Shown: positions 55,401 to 63,367 of the stretch, in pieces
Position numbering within the stretch: the first letter of the stretch is position 1
Layout of the letters: each line of letters starts with the position of its first letter
Assembly (NCBI GenBank): GCA_017591395.1
Contig: WEDG01001310.1
Span: forward strand, 186,001-250,000
Length of the DNA stretch: 64,000 nucleotides
From: Schistocephalus solidus
Lineage: Eukaryota > Platyhelminthes > Cestoda > Diphyllobothriidea > Diphyllobothriidae
Direction: 5' to 3'
The notes under the pieces: generated by a model
Told to the model about the DNA's origin: nothing
Databases searched by the model: none
The model's input: only the letters and a program-made list of their open reading frames with translations
Program-made: the position numbers and the translations under genes

Positions 55401-58400
55401 TCTGTTAAGAATTAAAGAACTCTCTTTTCTCTTTCTATTGTAGCGTGTTTCGATATCTTTGCTCACTTCTAAGTCTAGTTCTAGCTTTCAAACTCAGACT
55501 TTGCGATAAATTGTGAATTTTATGCCCCTTCCGTTTCAAGTTTCCTTATTCATTTATAGTCAACTGCAGACCGAAATTGTCTTTTCAGGATTTGCGTACG
55601 CCGTGACTGCGACAAATCGCGGTGTATCATCGTGTCTCTTATATATGCGCGTTTAAGGTCTTCGCTATCGGTGTGGTAAAACAAAGTACATTCACAAAAG
55701 TTTATTACAGCGTTTTTTGGAACAAAACGTCATAACTTTGCAAAACTTGATTTTTTAAACTAAATATCTCATCATTTTTCCGAAAACAATGTAAGCTCCC
55801 AAACTTGCATTCACCTGATTTTCGTGAAAACAAAGCAAAATTTTCCGTTCTCCAAAGGGATAGATTCCAAATTTTTTCAACTTATATTAATGTTCATTCA
55901 TATTACTGCGCATAAAAGCAAAATTTTTTGACCTGTAGCTTGTTATAACGTTGGAATATTCCTGGATAGCAAGAAACGTCGGGTTTGGCCCCATTTAGCC
56001 CCATTTTCCCATGAATAAACTGATCTGAAGTGATCTTTTTATTTTTAAACAGCTTTTTGTTCATCAATTTAATACAACAAAGAGAACTTACACCTTAAAA
56101 TACCTGCCCTTCTGCTACCTTAAATTCCGATTTAGACATTTCATGAGTTAGGCAATCTACTGTATAACTGATTAATCTTGCGTGCTCCAGTCTACACATT
56201 GCACTAAAACTGTGCAGCATGCGCACATTGGACTGACCGTTCAGTAGTTGATTATGTTTAACGGCCATTTTCATGGCAGTTTTTATCCATGAAACCTCTT
56301 TTTTTACCGTAGTTGTTCCCCGCGTGTACCCATTCTCTTCTCACCCCCTTTGTCCCTTTGATGAAGTTAATTCAGGTGCTGGCCGCTTTTTGCCCTGATC
56401 ATTATCCACGTCCTTTTCACCCACGAGAAATGTTTTTTTTCTCCTGCACTCTTGTAGAGACAAGGAACTCATTCACAAAACTTTCCACCGCTACACAGTG
56501 CGGGCGAAACAAGGCGGCTCTCAGGCCTCACGTGACTCGGCGTCAGGCGGCATGGGAGGCCAAAAGTCCGCAGGCTCTAATCTTCGGCGTCACGGGGAAC
56601 AGGCCATTCGTTCGGTGAGTGCCCGTCGCTAAGTGCATTTCATAAATACACAGAACATTAACTTTCACAGCTGTGTTCCCATAAAAAATGTACAACGAAA
56701 TTTTATCCAGAGATTGGCAGCTAGAGTGCGGTGTATCTGTTCTGCTGAAATCTTTGAAGCAGAACTCCAGCAGCTGCCGAATGCACCTCGTGTAAACGGA
56801 TACTCAGAGTAATTAATCTTGCGGAATATTGGGGAGCGAGCCGCAAAGCCTAGTACATTAACTGCAGAATATAAAGACGTGTTCATAAGTCTGCCTTTCT
56901 CAGGGGACTCAATATGGGAAGTAGTAAAACGATATCTGACGACGGCGATCACGAGCGCTTTCACCGCAGCCGTCGTACGTATATCTTCATGAACTCTCCC
57001 CTCCCATGCTTGGGAGGTAAAGTCTGACTCTTGTTGAAGGTCACGTCGATATGTGTTTACTCTTTCACTTGCTCCTGTGGAGCGGTATACATTGGCCATA
57101 GAACGAGCGCCTCGAAAAGAGGGTACTTGAAATAGATCGATTTCGAGTTCTACTATCGCACATCTGATTGGTACTACTTGCCCAGTCAATCCTAACGAGG
57201 CATTTCAGGTTGTTTACCGAAAACCAGCCAACTTCTCTAAGGGCCTAAGCTAACGATTTTTAGCAATAGACGGGGCAGTGGCTATACGACTAGTGAATCC
57301 AGGGCTGCGCTTTCAGAAGACGCTAATACGTGTGCTCTCTCTTCCGTGGCCGGCGCCGAGTTCACGTGGTGATCACACCTTGCCTCCACTCCCTGGTGGC
57401 AGTTGTTCAGTTCGCATACTTGGCAGTGTTGTTAACTACCCCTACTAAGAACATCTCTCACTGCCTACCCTACTTCCCCCTTCCCCAGTAGCAATGACCT
57501 GCACATGCCAACTCGCCATGCGGATGGCGTGAGAACGGAGATTATTAACCACAAGGCCCTTATAAATTCTTTATCCCTCTCAGGTTTTCATTTTCTGTGT
57601 AACTGAATAGGCCGATGTTGAATTACTGTTTGTCGAATTATATTTTCAAATACATATCTACTTAATAGTTAACAGTAGTGCGTTGTGTGTATTTTATTTG
57701 CGTGGACGTGCCGTACTGAAAAATACTTTCTACAGAACGTAAACCCCCCGGTCCACGGTTTGTGACTCACGGTACACATAGTAGAGGTGCTGGCGTGAGC
57801 GACTCAACTTCTTTCTTTGACTTTCCTTATTGTCCATAGACACCTATCATGAACTAGATTATTAGGTCTTCTCGTTGGATGTCCACATTTATCACGCAGT
57901 ATTGTCTGACAAATTTTATTTTGGTCATTCCATTCACATCCTACGTTTATTATTATCCGTGAAATTATAAGTAGCCCTCAGGATTTTAACCCTATCAGGC
58001 TTGCATGTGCTTTGTATGCATCAATTTTTAGACTATGCTGCTGGTCGACAACAGTTTTGGGGTGGCCGAGTCGCACGAACCTTCTCAAATTGACCCGCGA
58101 GCCACTAAGATGAACTACCCGGTTTCCAAAAAATGTGCATGCTTTTATTTACATTGGCACACATGTTTACTCTAGTTCTACCTACTCCGCCGCTCCTATC
58201 TTCACCTCAGATTATTCGAAACCGTTTTTCGTAGCTCACTCTCACTAACCCTTAACTTTCCACCGTAGCAAATCGCTCACTTGTTGCACGTAAAGTGGCG
58301 ACCCTACCTTCAGGCCTGTCAGCTTATCCTGACCTGGACTCCCAAAGTGCACCGAGGCATCTTCTTCACTCCGCCCACCAGTGGGGAGGCCTCCATTCAC

Positions 58401-61400
58401 GAGGAGGGCGGGGGAGCAGAAGGCAGCCATGGTGATGAGGGCCGACCCATGAGCGTCGGTTCCACCGTTCTCCCACCTCCACCACCACCCGATCACCTAG
58501 CCGCCGACGCCGTGGCCGCGCGGTTTAGGCGTGGTGAACAATGACCTCCGTCTCCGGAGGCTGCCTTGTCGAGCTAAAAACATCACTTATGCACACGTGA
58601 AGGAACTGCAACGAGAATTTTCTTCCTTCCGTGTTTTCGGTACGTGCTCTGTGGCAGACTTGTCCGCCTTTTGACTTGCCGTTATCATTGTTCGAGCACC
58701 CTGATTCAGAATCCCTTTGGACTTTAAGCCACTTATGCAGCGATGCAACTGAAGCTGATACTCCACCTAGCATGCATAATTTGATGAGGATGTAAAAGCA
58801 TGCATGTCTTGTCTCTGAAACTTTTTCAAAGCTTTCGCAGCTCTTTAAAGAACTGTTTATCCTATAACGGGCTTCTGCACACTTTAGATCTCTTGCATAA
58901 ACTATAGGAAAGCGAACTCAGTCTTAGCGTTACAAAGACTGTGGTGACTCTAACCGATGACCATGAGCAGGGTTGCTTCCGATTTAATGAATTTCCCAGA
59001 AAAAAAGGTAAGCACAGGCGGTGTTGAGTGGTTCCCGCCAGGTAACTAAGCCGTTTGCTCGGATTTGTGTCCGGCAAGTGAGAAGCATTCCTCTGTCAGA
59101 TAGCAAGTCCTTGTGTTAATACTTGTAGTATTTTTTCCCCTACTGCACTCTCCTTTTTCCACCCTCTTAGATAGTCTGGCCGACTTTGAACTCATTCGCC
59201 AATCGGAACGGAAGCAACTGGAACAGATTGCCAACAATGAGGGTCAAACGGTCTACGAGTCAAAGAGTGGTCGACTATTCTTTGGTGAGTTTTTTATCTT
59301 TCCTGACCCGATTTTTTTGATCAAAACAATCCCTCTTTCTGTTTCCATTCTTGTCTGCCTTTCTCCTCCCCCATTACCGCAGTCAGCTTGTTTTTTTATA
59401 CAAACCCATTTCACGATAGCCGTGGTGATCAGCCTGCTCGCATTCCTTCCTGTAATCATGGCATGTTAATCATCGTGGCTTGGAGTGCTGCCAACTGACA
59501 GTACAACTCAATTCTCCTCTCAAGACGAAAATTCAGGCTGCAATGCCCCCCTTGGAATGTTGCATTTCCACTCGGATAGAATCTGTGGCAACAAAGACGA
59601 GGGAGACTGGAATGGCCATTTCTGACGCATTAGCCGTCAGCCAGTCATACCCAACCCCAAGTGGTGGCGGTGCACTCGAGGCTCGAACCGGCGACTCGTT
59701 GATTAGAAGTTCAACGCTCTATCCCGTGAGCCAAGGCAGAACGGGACGAGTGAGTTTCGTTAACGATCGGTAGGCGTTCATAAACGAACTATGTGTTTAG
59801 TGCTCGAGAGGCGCTCGCCGGTGGGTTACGGGTTACACAAGTCCCGTTCTGCTCACTCTCGAGCCTCGCCAGCAGTGTCACAGTGGCTAGAAGTATAAAC
59901 AGAAGAACATTACCGACGAAGACCATGGAAAACCTAGTTTATCGTGCGTGGACCGGGTCGTGTGTGGCGCTCGTAGACGGGATTTTTTTCGCCACTGTGT
60001 CCGATCTTATCTCTGATCCTACTGACTCTGTATTGCCACCGAGATCACCTTGCTACGGGCGCGATAGACGAACTAAAGTTAATCAAGACAGATTGAAAAG
60101 TCCCACTCTCATGGACCTTTTTTGATTGCGGCTAACTTATTGGGCACCTCGGGTTCAGCAGAGAATACGGTAAGCTGGAGCCCGGCTTCACTGCCAAGTC
60201 TTTCCGACAATTTCTATCCTCCCGGTTTTAGTAGCTTCCTATCTGTTGGGTGTGATCCTTAACTGTTCATCCTGTGTTCGATTCTTCTATCATTTCGTTT
60301 TCTTACATCCTTTTTGTCTGAATAATGCATCCGTGGGTTTTTGCTTAAAGGGTCTCCCTCTCTACCGAGAGTGCTTATTTTATCCCGCCATTTAGAAGAA
60401 ACCAGTCCCTTAACCCTGCTTTATTCCGATGTAGCCGGATGTCCACTGTAGGAAGGCCTCGCCATTTTTTTCATCACATTTTTTTCACCACTCTTTCACT
60501 GTAGGAAGTATCCCATTTGTGCCGAAGAAGTCCACTCCGCAGACTGTTGCTTTATTGGAATCCTCGGAGGAAATTAACTCCGAAGACGGAGAGCATGACT
60601 TGGATGAACACAATCAAAGTACTCCTCGGAGCGCGAGCCCAGATCAGCAAGAGGTTTCCCAGACCACGAGGCAAGAACCCTTTGATTTCAGTGCAGTTGG
60701 CTCCTCCAAAGCGAAAGTCGCGCCGAAGGGCGGCTGCCTCCCGCAAGTTGACTGCTGTTAGAGACGTGTCTAGCGAGTCTGAGGTATCCACCGTTGCCGC
60801 CAACACCGAGACTTCAAAGGCCGCCACCCGTAAATGTCCACTTATTTTGTCTTGTTGGTTTTCAATAGTGATATTTGTTCAATTTTTTGTGTTTGTAGTC
60901 GCCCAGTTGTGTACCACCTACAGTGCCTGGCACCGTTCCATTCGAATGGCCATTGCAGTTGGGGATATGGAACGACTAAAGGTTCTGCTCCCCGGAGCCG
61001 ATCTCACTCCACTGATCGAACCTCGTAATGGCAAGCGGGATTCGAAACCAGGTGAGTTACTTTTGCAACGAATATTCCACCCTCTATCCACCTTTTTGTC
61101 TCTACATGTATCTCTTTTGTGTCTAGTTCATTCTGAAATGAATGAGGAGACGCCGCTCGTTTCGCCTCCCACTGCCAATCAAACTAACAAAAAGAGTGGA
61201 TTTTGGACCATGCGGGCGAACCTGGAGGCCGCCAGAAATTCGACAACTACTGTGTCGGCCTCACTCGATCCCTCCATGTCGATTCCGTCACCAGAGGATG
61301 CAACTCAACTGCTCAACTACCGGCTCTCCGATGGACGTAGTTTACTGCATCTGGCAGTTGAACTGCAGGGGAATCCTGATGTGATTCACATGCTTCTTGC

Positions 61401-63367
61401 TTTGGGCTGCAGACCTGACTGCCCGTATGATTCTGATGTTACTTGCGTCATTTCAGTAGATTATTTTGTGTCTATTTATTTTTAGGCGTTTGGTGCAGTT
61501 GCTCTCTACACTTTTCGGGTATGGGTGGCATGTTTGATATCACCATTCGAAATATGGCGGTATCCCACCTTCTTCTCTGCCTTAGTTCTCTTGACACTTG
61601 CCCATTTGTTTATCTTATCCTTTATTCTATGTCCTCTGTTATGAGAGCTGGAACTCTCACTAAGGTAAGACCTTTGAAGTAAGGAACTCATGCGGTCAAA
61701 CAAACGTTTATTACTAAGTGACCTACAATTGCGGACAACTGTTATTTGAACAGGATACTGTACTGACTAAGTCACCACAAACACACCTGTCAAATTTGCA
61801 GACTACTTACTAATTCTCTTTTCCCGTCTCTTAAGACTAGCCTTTTTTGTTCTAAGCGATCCTTCTGTTGGCTTTTTAAGGCAAGTTTTGGTGTCTATGC
61901 TTAATTGGGTAATTAGCGTTGCGACTAGTTTTGACTTCATTTTTTGTATTTTTAGTGACGTCAATGGAATGACACCATATCGATTGGCCGGCCAATTGGG
62001 CAAAAGTAAATTTTCTGCCTGCTTTAGGCGGTTCAGGAAGGCGTACCCTGACCGTTATGACTACGAAAAGGCACAGGTTTGTACTTCCCCTACCGCCTTT
62101 AAGCTTTGGTCATTCAACCATGATCTCTTTCCCTAGATCGTTTTGAAACCCACCCTAGATCCTTCTGATCAATTTACCCTTTAGGGGGCCGATATGTGGC
62201 GCTTTCATCAGCCTGTTTGAGCATTGAGTGGTCACTGATGGATCTAAGTGCCTTATTTTTAAGTTAACTAGGTGTGGAGCGTTGAATCCCTTTCGGGTGT
62301 TTGGAAGAAGGGCATACTGGCATTTACCCGAAACAATAACTTGAGTTTGGGAGGAAACATTCTGCTATCGAACAGTCAATTCGTCTGGTACTTATAATCT
62401 TCGATACTTTTTCGCCTTAACGCTTGCTCTTTGGCTCATATTATTGCTGCACCGTCCAGTTAAATGTTAGGTTTCGGGTAGAGTATTATTTAATGTGTGT
62501 CCGGGCCTCTTCTTCTTATGAATGGAAACGAATCTGGGCATCCTAGTGGCTTGTTGGAAAGAATAAGAAAGCATGATCACTGGGATCGTGATTGTGCCTT
62601 CGTCTTCTTCTCTCCTTCTTATCCTTCTCTGCGTTTTGACCCGAAAGCTTCGAAACTCTACGGAGTCCTGTGGGAAGAGGGCACTCGATCGCGATCGTGA
62701 AATTTCATACAGGCGCGGAGCTTCGGTCCTCCTTAACGGAGCTTAAGAATCCTTCATTGCGCTTTCTCCATCTCTCGGTTTTATTTCAGATTCCCTGTGG
62801 CCCTGATCCCCCGCCGGCTACAAGTGCCAAGTCTTCGCCCTCCCAACGCTCTCGACCCAAAAGGACCCAAGCAGAAGTAGCGGCGGCTGCCAACGCCCCC
62901 ACTCAGTCCGCAGTTGACCGGAAACTCGTCGATGAGTTAAAGTTTGCGGGACTATCGATGCGAGAAAAGGCACTTTACTCTTTTTTCGTACCTTATCCAT
63001 TTTATATAATTTTATGTTTTGTGCGTCTTACTGTTTGTCAATAAGTAGTAATGTTTATTTACTGTCTATTTCCCTGTCTCGCAGTGCGCTCTCGCAGCGG
63101 AACGACGAATTGCCGCTACCCAAGGTGTCCCCGCCGTCGCTGCTCCAGCCAACCCAATGTAAGTATCTGCGCAGGACGTGCGTCCTCTATATGGTTTAAC
63201 GGAGCAGTTCAGGTAGTAATTCAGACCATCTCTTCTTTTTTTCTTTCAGTGTCTACTGCTGCCAATGTTCGACCGATCTTGCCGGCAGGCAGCCGTTTAC
63301 CTACAATGACTTCCGCTTCTGTTCCCCCTCCTGCCTGCGAACTCATCGTCTAGGTACGAATCGGTAG
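46179..63367 (+). CDS. ANKZF1: ANKZF1/Vms1 homologue, peptidyl-tRNA release factor of ribosome quality control (gene 2)
   Basis: Coding segments: 46179-46412, 46465-46776, 48351-48466, 56458-56614, 58269-58431, 58529-58639, 59171-59284, 60505-60653, 60697-60829, 60899-61051, 61127-61424, 61956-62076, 62790-62969, 63085-63158, 63250-63367. This gives about 810 residues (human about 726). Domain order matches the family: N-terminal zinc finger (EKYYCLTCNLEF), Ser/Asp-rich linker, VLRF1 domain (VFFRNRESEIIGIFRCLL, RYWAILLYSGGKFSAGIF, HKTFHRYTVRAKQGGSQ), ankyrin part (GRSLLHLAVELQGNPDVIHM, NGMTPYRLAG), YDYEKAQ, VIM (REKCALAAERR) and the C-terminal C-x2-C...C-x3-C-x3-H site. Family knowledge: Vms1/ANKZF1 cuts peptidyl-tRNA on stalled 60S subunits using the GxxQ glutamine, recruits p97/VCP through VIM and moves to stressed mitochondria. 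The ATG at 46179 is chosen as the first in-frame Met; a 5' UTR exon is possible. Confidence 0.9.
46413..46464 (+). other. ANKZF1: proposed 52-bp intron in ANKZF1
   Basis: GTAATT...TCAAAG, phase 0. It joins FKDSFEM to MHLAHMNATLNIP so that two histidines follow the C-x2-C pair, though with shorter spacing than usual (11 residues, then H-x2-H). The pyrimidine tract is poor, so the exact acceptor is uncertain. Confidence 0.5.
46465..46776 (+). CDS. ANKZF1: ANKZF1 exon 2: linker and start of VLRF1 domain
   Basis: A Ser/Asp-rich acidic linker (SSDSDSGSSVASSSSDELPT) as in human ANKZF1, then GQPMVFFRNRESEIIGIFRC, the first strands of the VLRF1 fold (human HRVLFQNAQGQFLYAYRC). The donor TTG|GTACAG is in phase 0. 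Confidence 0.8.
46777..48350. other. ANKZF1 intron 2
   Basis: AT-rich intron with no recognised repeat. Acceptor TCCCTTTACTTCAAG. Confidence 0.6.
48351..48466 (+). CDS. ANKZF1: ANKZF1 exon 3: VLRF1 core
   Basis: NMPNTVDELLQRVSNLRQS and RYWAILLYSGGKFSAGIFDE, equivalent to human DCVVLMAAAGHFAGAIFQG. The donor GACGA|GTAAGT is in phase 2. Confidence 0.85.
50320..50985 (+). mobile_element. Penelope-like element fragment (family 2)
   Basis: The plus strand reads DVMYSILCLKYPCNYVGEYT (GIY-YIG start, YSI...NYVGE), then decayed pieces of the EPGHDLNFV-like segment and a W-x-SDENSVNR-like block. Hammerhead-like cores flank it: minus strand at 50326-50359 (CTGACGA, 19 nt, GAAA, GCTC) and plus strand at 50923-50956 (CTGATGA, 19 nt, TAAA, ACTC). 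The ends are therefore inverted relative to each other, as in 11185-11935. Confidence 0.7.
50986..52509. other. ANKZF1 intron 3 interior, unassigned
   Basis: No repeat or exon recognised. Open frames (51097-51336, 51520-51723, 52033-52259) show no family and no splice context. Confidence 0.45.
52822..52862 (-). ncRNA. hammerhead-ribozyme-like motif, best core of family 1
   Basis: Read on the minus strand: CTGATGA (52860-52854), 19 nt of helix II with its loop, GAAA (52834-52831), CGTC, then AGGC. Both invariant boxes are intact and the GUC triplet fits the cleavage site. Helix III would be minimal (A-U, C-G, no loop). Helix I pairing upstream is weak in this copy, so self-cleavage in isolation is doubtful. 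Confidence 0.55.
52866..52907 (+). ncRNA. hammerhead-ribozyme-like motif, mutated core
   Basis: GTCT pairs with AGGC (helix I). The core box is CTGTTGA (one change), then 19 nt with GGGTTT/GAATCC pairing, GAAA and TGTC. It lies 4-10 bp from the minus-strand motif at 52822-52862, so the two are head to head. Confidence 0.5.
56458..56614 (+). CDS. ANKZF1: ANKZF1 exon 4: catalytic VLRF1 segment
   Basis: The acceptor CTGCACTCTTGTAG completes GAA with the GA of exon 3. Reads KELIHKTFHRYTVRAKQGG, then SQASRDSASGG and KSAGSNLRRHGEQAIRS. Human has HKTFHRYTVRAKRGTAQ and SAGANLRRYNE here. The glutamine of GGSQ aligns with the GTAQ glutamine needed for tRNA cleavage in this family. The donor TCG|GTGAGT is in phase 0. 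The exon sits in a misleading open frame, so only the spliced frame reveals it. Confidence 0.9.
56615..58268. other. ANKZF1 intron 4
   Basis: Contains an unexplained 174-codon open frame on the minus strand (56665-57189). No recognised repeat. Acceptor CTTTCCACCGTAG. Confidence 0.55.
56665..57189 (-). other. unidentified 174-codon open frame, antisense in intron
   Basis: Reads in part PSFRGARSMANVYRSTGASE and TTAAVKALVIAVVRYRF. It is longer than most random frames here. No domain, signal peptide or family is recognised, and it starts inside the intron 50 bp after an ANKZF1 exon. It could be a decayed transposon or retrocopy, or a chance frame. Confidence 0.3.
58269..58431 (+). CDS. ANKZF1: ANKZF1 exon 5a: end of VLRF1 domain
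   Basis: QIAHLLHVKWRPYLQACQLI and PKVHRGIFFTPPTSGEAS, equivalent to human VRDLLAGPSWAKALEEAG and the RSGRSLFFGG strand. It continues open to a stop at 58542, but the conserved DLRLRRLP sequence lies in another frame, so an intron or a one-base shift must follow. The end at 58431 is the best guess. Confidence 0.7.
58432..58528 (+). other. ANKZF1: proposed 97-bp intron or frameshift region in ANKZF1
   Basis: GTGATG...GGTTTAG gives the required phase change. The sequence is GC-rich with a proline codon run (CCACCTCCACCACCACCC). A single-base change near 58538 (RRGE then NDLRL) would also restore the frame, so an assembly error or a real indel cannot be excluded. Confidence 0.4.
58529..58639 (+). 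CDS. ANKZF1: ANKZF1 exon 5b
   Basis: Reads NNDLRLRRLPCRAKNITYA and HVKELQREFSSFRVF. It aligns in order with human DPRLWDIPLATRRPTFQELQ and the L-HV stretch after it, the helix that closes the VLRF1 domain. The donor TTCG|GTACGT is in phase 1. Confidence 0.75.
59171..59284 (+). CDS. ANKZF1: ANKZF1 exon 6
   Basis: Acceptor CCACCCTCTTAG and donor TTTG|GTGAGT, phase 1 to 1. Encodes SLADFELIRQSERKQLEQIA and NNEGQTVYESKSGRLFF, a helical acidic linker. Confidence 0.8.
59285..60504. other. ANKZF1 intron 6
   Basis: Contains a minus-strand tRNA-derived SINE (59598-59745) and adjoining SINE-associated sequence to about 59900. Acceptor CTCTTTCACTGTAG. Confidence 0.6.
59598..59745 (-). repeat. tRNA-derived SINE
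   Basis: AGGGAGACTGGAATGGCCAT, AGCCAGTCATACCCAACCCC, then a reverse B box GGCTCGAACCGGCGACT and TTGATTAGAAGTTCAACGCT (complement of the tRNA-like head with anticodon TCT region). Well preserved. Confidence 0.8.
60505..60653 (+). CDS. ANKZF1: ANKZF1 exon 7a: acidic linker
   Basis: SIPFVPKKSTPQTVALLESS then EEINSEDGEHDLDEHNQS. The frame is set by exon 6 (phase 1). Read straight on it would stop at 60759. The basic family segment continues in another frame from 60697. Confidence 0.7.
60654..60696 (+). other. ANKZF1: proposed 43-bp intron in ANKZF1
   Basis: GTTTCC...TTTCAGTGCAG, phase 0. The removed piece moves the frame onto PPKRKSRRRAAASRK, equivalent to human PKRRRRKRNKK. Very small introns are known in flatworms (established for schistosomes). 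Confidence 0.55.
60697..60829 (+). CDS. ANKZF1: ANKZF1 exon 7b: basic linker
   Basis: LAPPKRKSRRRAAASRKL followed by DVSSESEVSTVAANTETSKA. The basic patch could act as a nuclear or RNA-binding signal. The donor CACC|C-GTAAAT is in phase 1 (exon end 60829). Confidence 0.7.
60899..61051 (+). CDS. ANKZF1: ANKZF1 exon 8: first ankyrin helix pair
   Basis: AQLCTTYSAWHRSIRMAIAV and GDMERLKVLLPGADLTPLI. Human has ALLAACRAGDVGVLKLQL here. Acceptor TTTTTTGTGTTTGTAG, donor CCAG|GTGAGT, phase 1 to 1. Confidence 0.85.
61127..61424 (+). CDS. ANKZF1: ANKZF1 exon 9: ankyrin repeat
   Basis: HSEMNEETPLVSPPTANQTN up to DGRSLLHLAVELQGNPDVIH, MLLALGCRPDCP. LLHLAV is the ankyrin TLLH signature. The donor CC|GTATGA (phase 2) is chosen because it joins CRPDC to PDVNGMTPYRLA exactly. 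Confidence 0.85.
61425..61955. other. ANKZF1 intron 9
   Basis: AT-rich, no repeat recognised. Acceptor TTTTTTGTATTTTTAG. Confidence 0.6.
61956..62076 (+). CDS. ANKZF1: ANKZF1 exon 10: last ankyrin part and YDYEKAQ
   Basis: DVNGMTPYRLAGQLGKSKFS and RRFRKAYPDRYDYEKAQ, equivalent to human FRRFMEKNPDAYDYNKAQV. The donor CAG|GTTTGT is in phase 0. Confidence 0.9.
62077..62789. other. ANKZF1 intron 10
   Basis: No recognised repeat. Acceptor CTCGGTTTTATTTCAG. Confidence 0.6.
62790..62969 (+). CDS. ANKZF1: ANKZF1 exon 11: low-complexity linker and VIM start
   Basis: IPCGPDPPPATSAKSSPSQR and basic QRSRPKRTQAEVAAAANAP, ending LSMREK. Ending at 62969 uses a GC donor (AAAAG|GCACTT). A GT donor at 62988 is in frame too, but would insert ALYSFF and break the VIM motif. 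Confidence 0.75.
63085..63158 (+). CDS. ANKZF1: ANKZF1 exon 12: VIM
   Basis: CALAAERRIAATQGVPAVA and APANP. Joined to the preceding REK it makes R-x5-A-A-x2-R, the VCP-interacting motif (human REKRALAAERR). Acceptor TTTCCCTGTCTCGCAG, donor CCAAT|GTAAGT in phase 2. Confidence 0.85.
63250..63367 (+). CDS. ANKZF1: ANKZF1 exon 13: C-terminal zinc site
   Basis: VYCCQCSTDLAGRQPFTYND, then FRFCSPSCLRTHRLGTNR and TAG at 63365. Human has [20 protein letters not shown] and FCSTRCLQDHRR. A GTACGA after CTAG could be a donor, but the human protein also stops soon after this site, so reading to the stop is preferred. Confidence 0.85.

Larger units (their letters stand above)
48467..56457. other. ANKZF1 intron 3, about 8 kb
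   Basis: Splits the VLRF1 domain just before its catalytic loop. Contains Penelope-like fragments (50320-50985, 52510-53300), a G run (50279-50287), a C run (about 52291-52301), a SINE remnant near 54180-54230 and a strongly AT-rich stretch (54300-56300) without coding signal. An open stretch at 49430-49640 (DSALIRGGNGGGERRGS) was tested as the missing exon and rejected. Confidence 0.6.

Noticed and set aside
60517..61485. A single 322-codon frame across several exons
   Set aside because: It runs through introns at 60830-60898 and 61052-61126 that have clear GT-AG borders, and its start lies out of the exon frame set by 59284.
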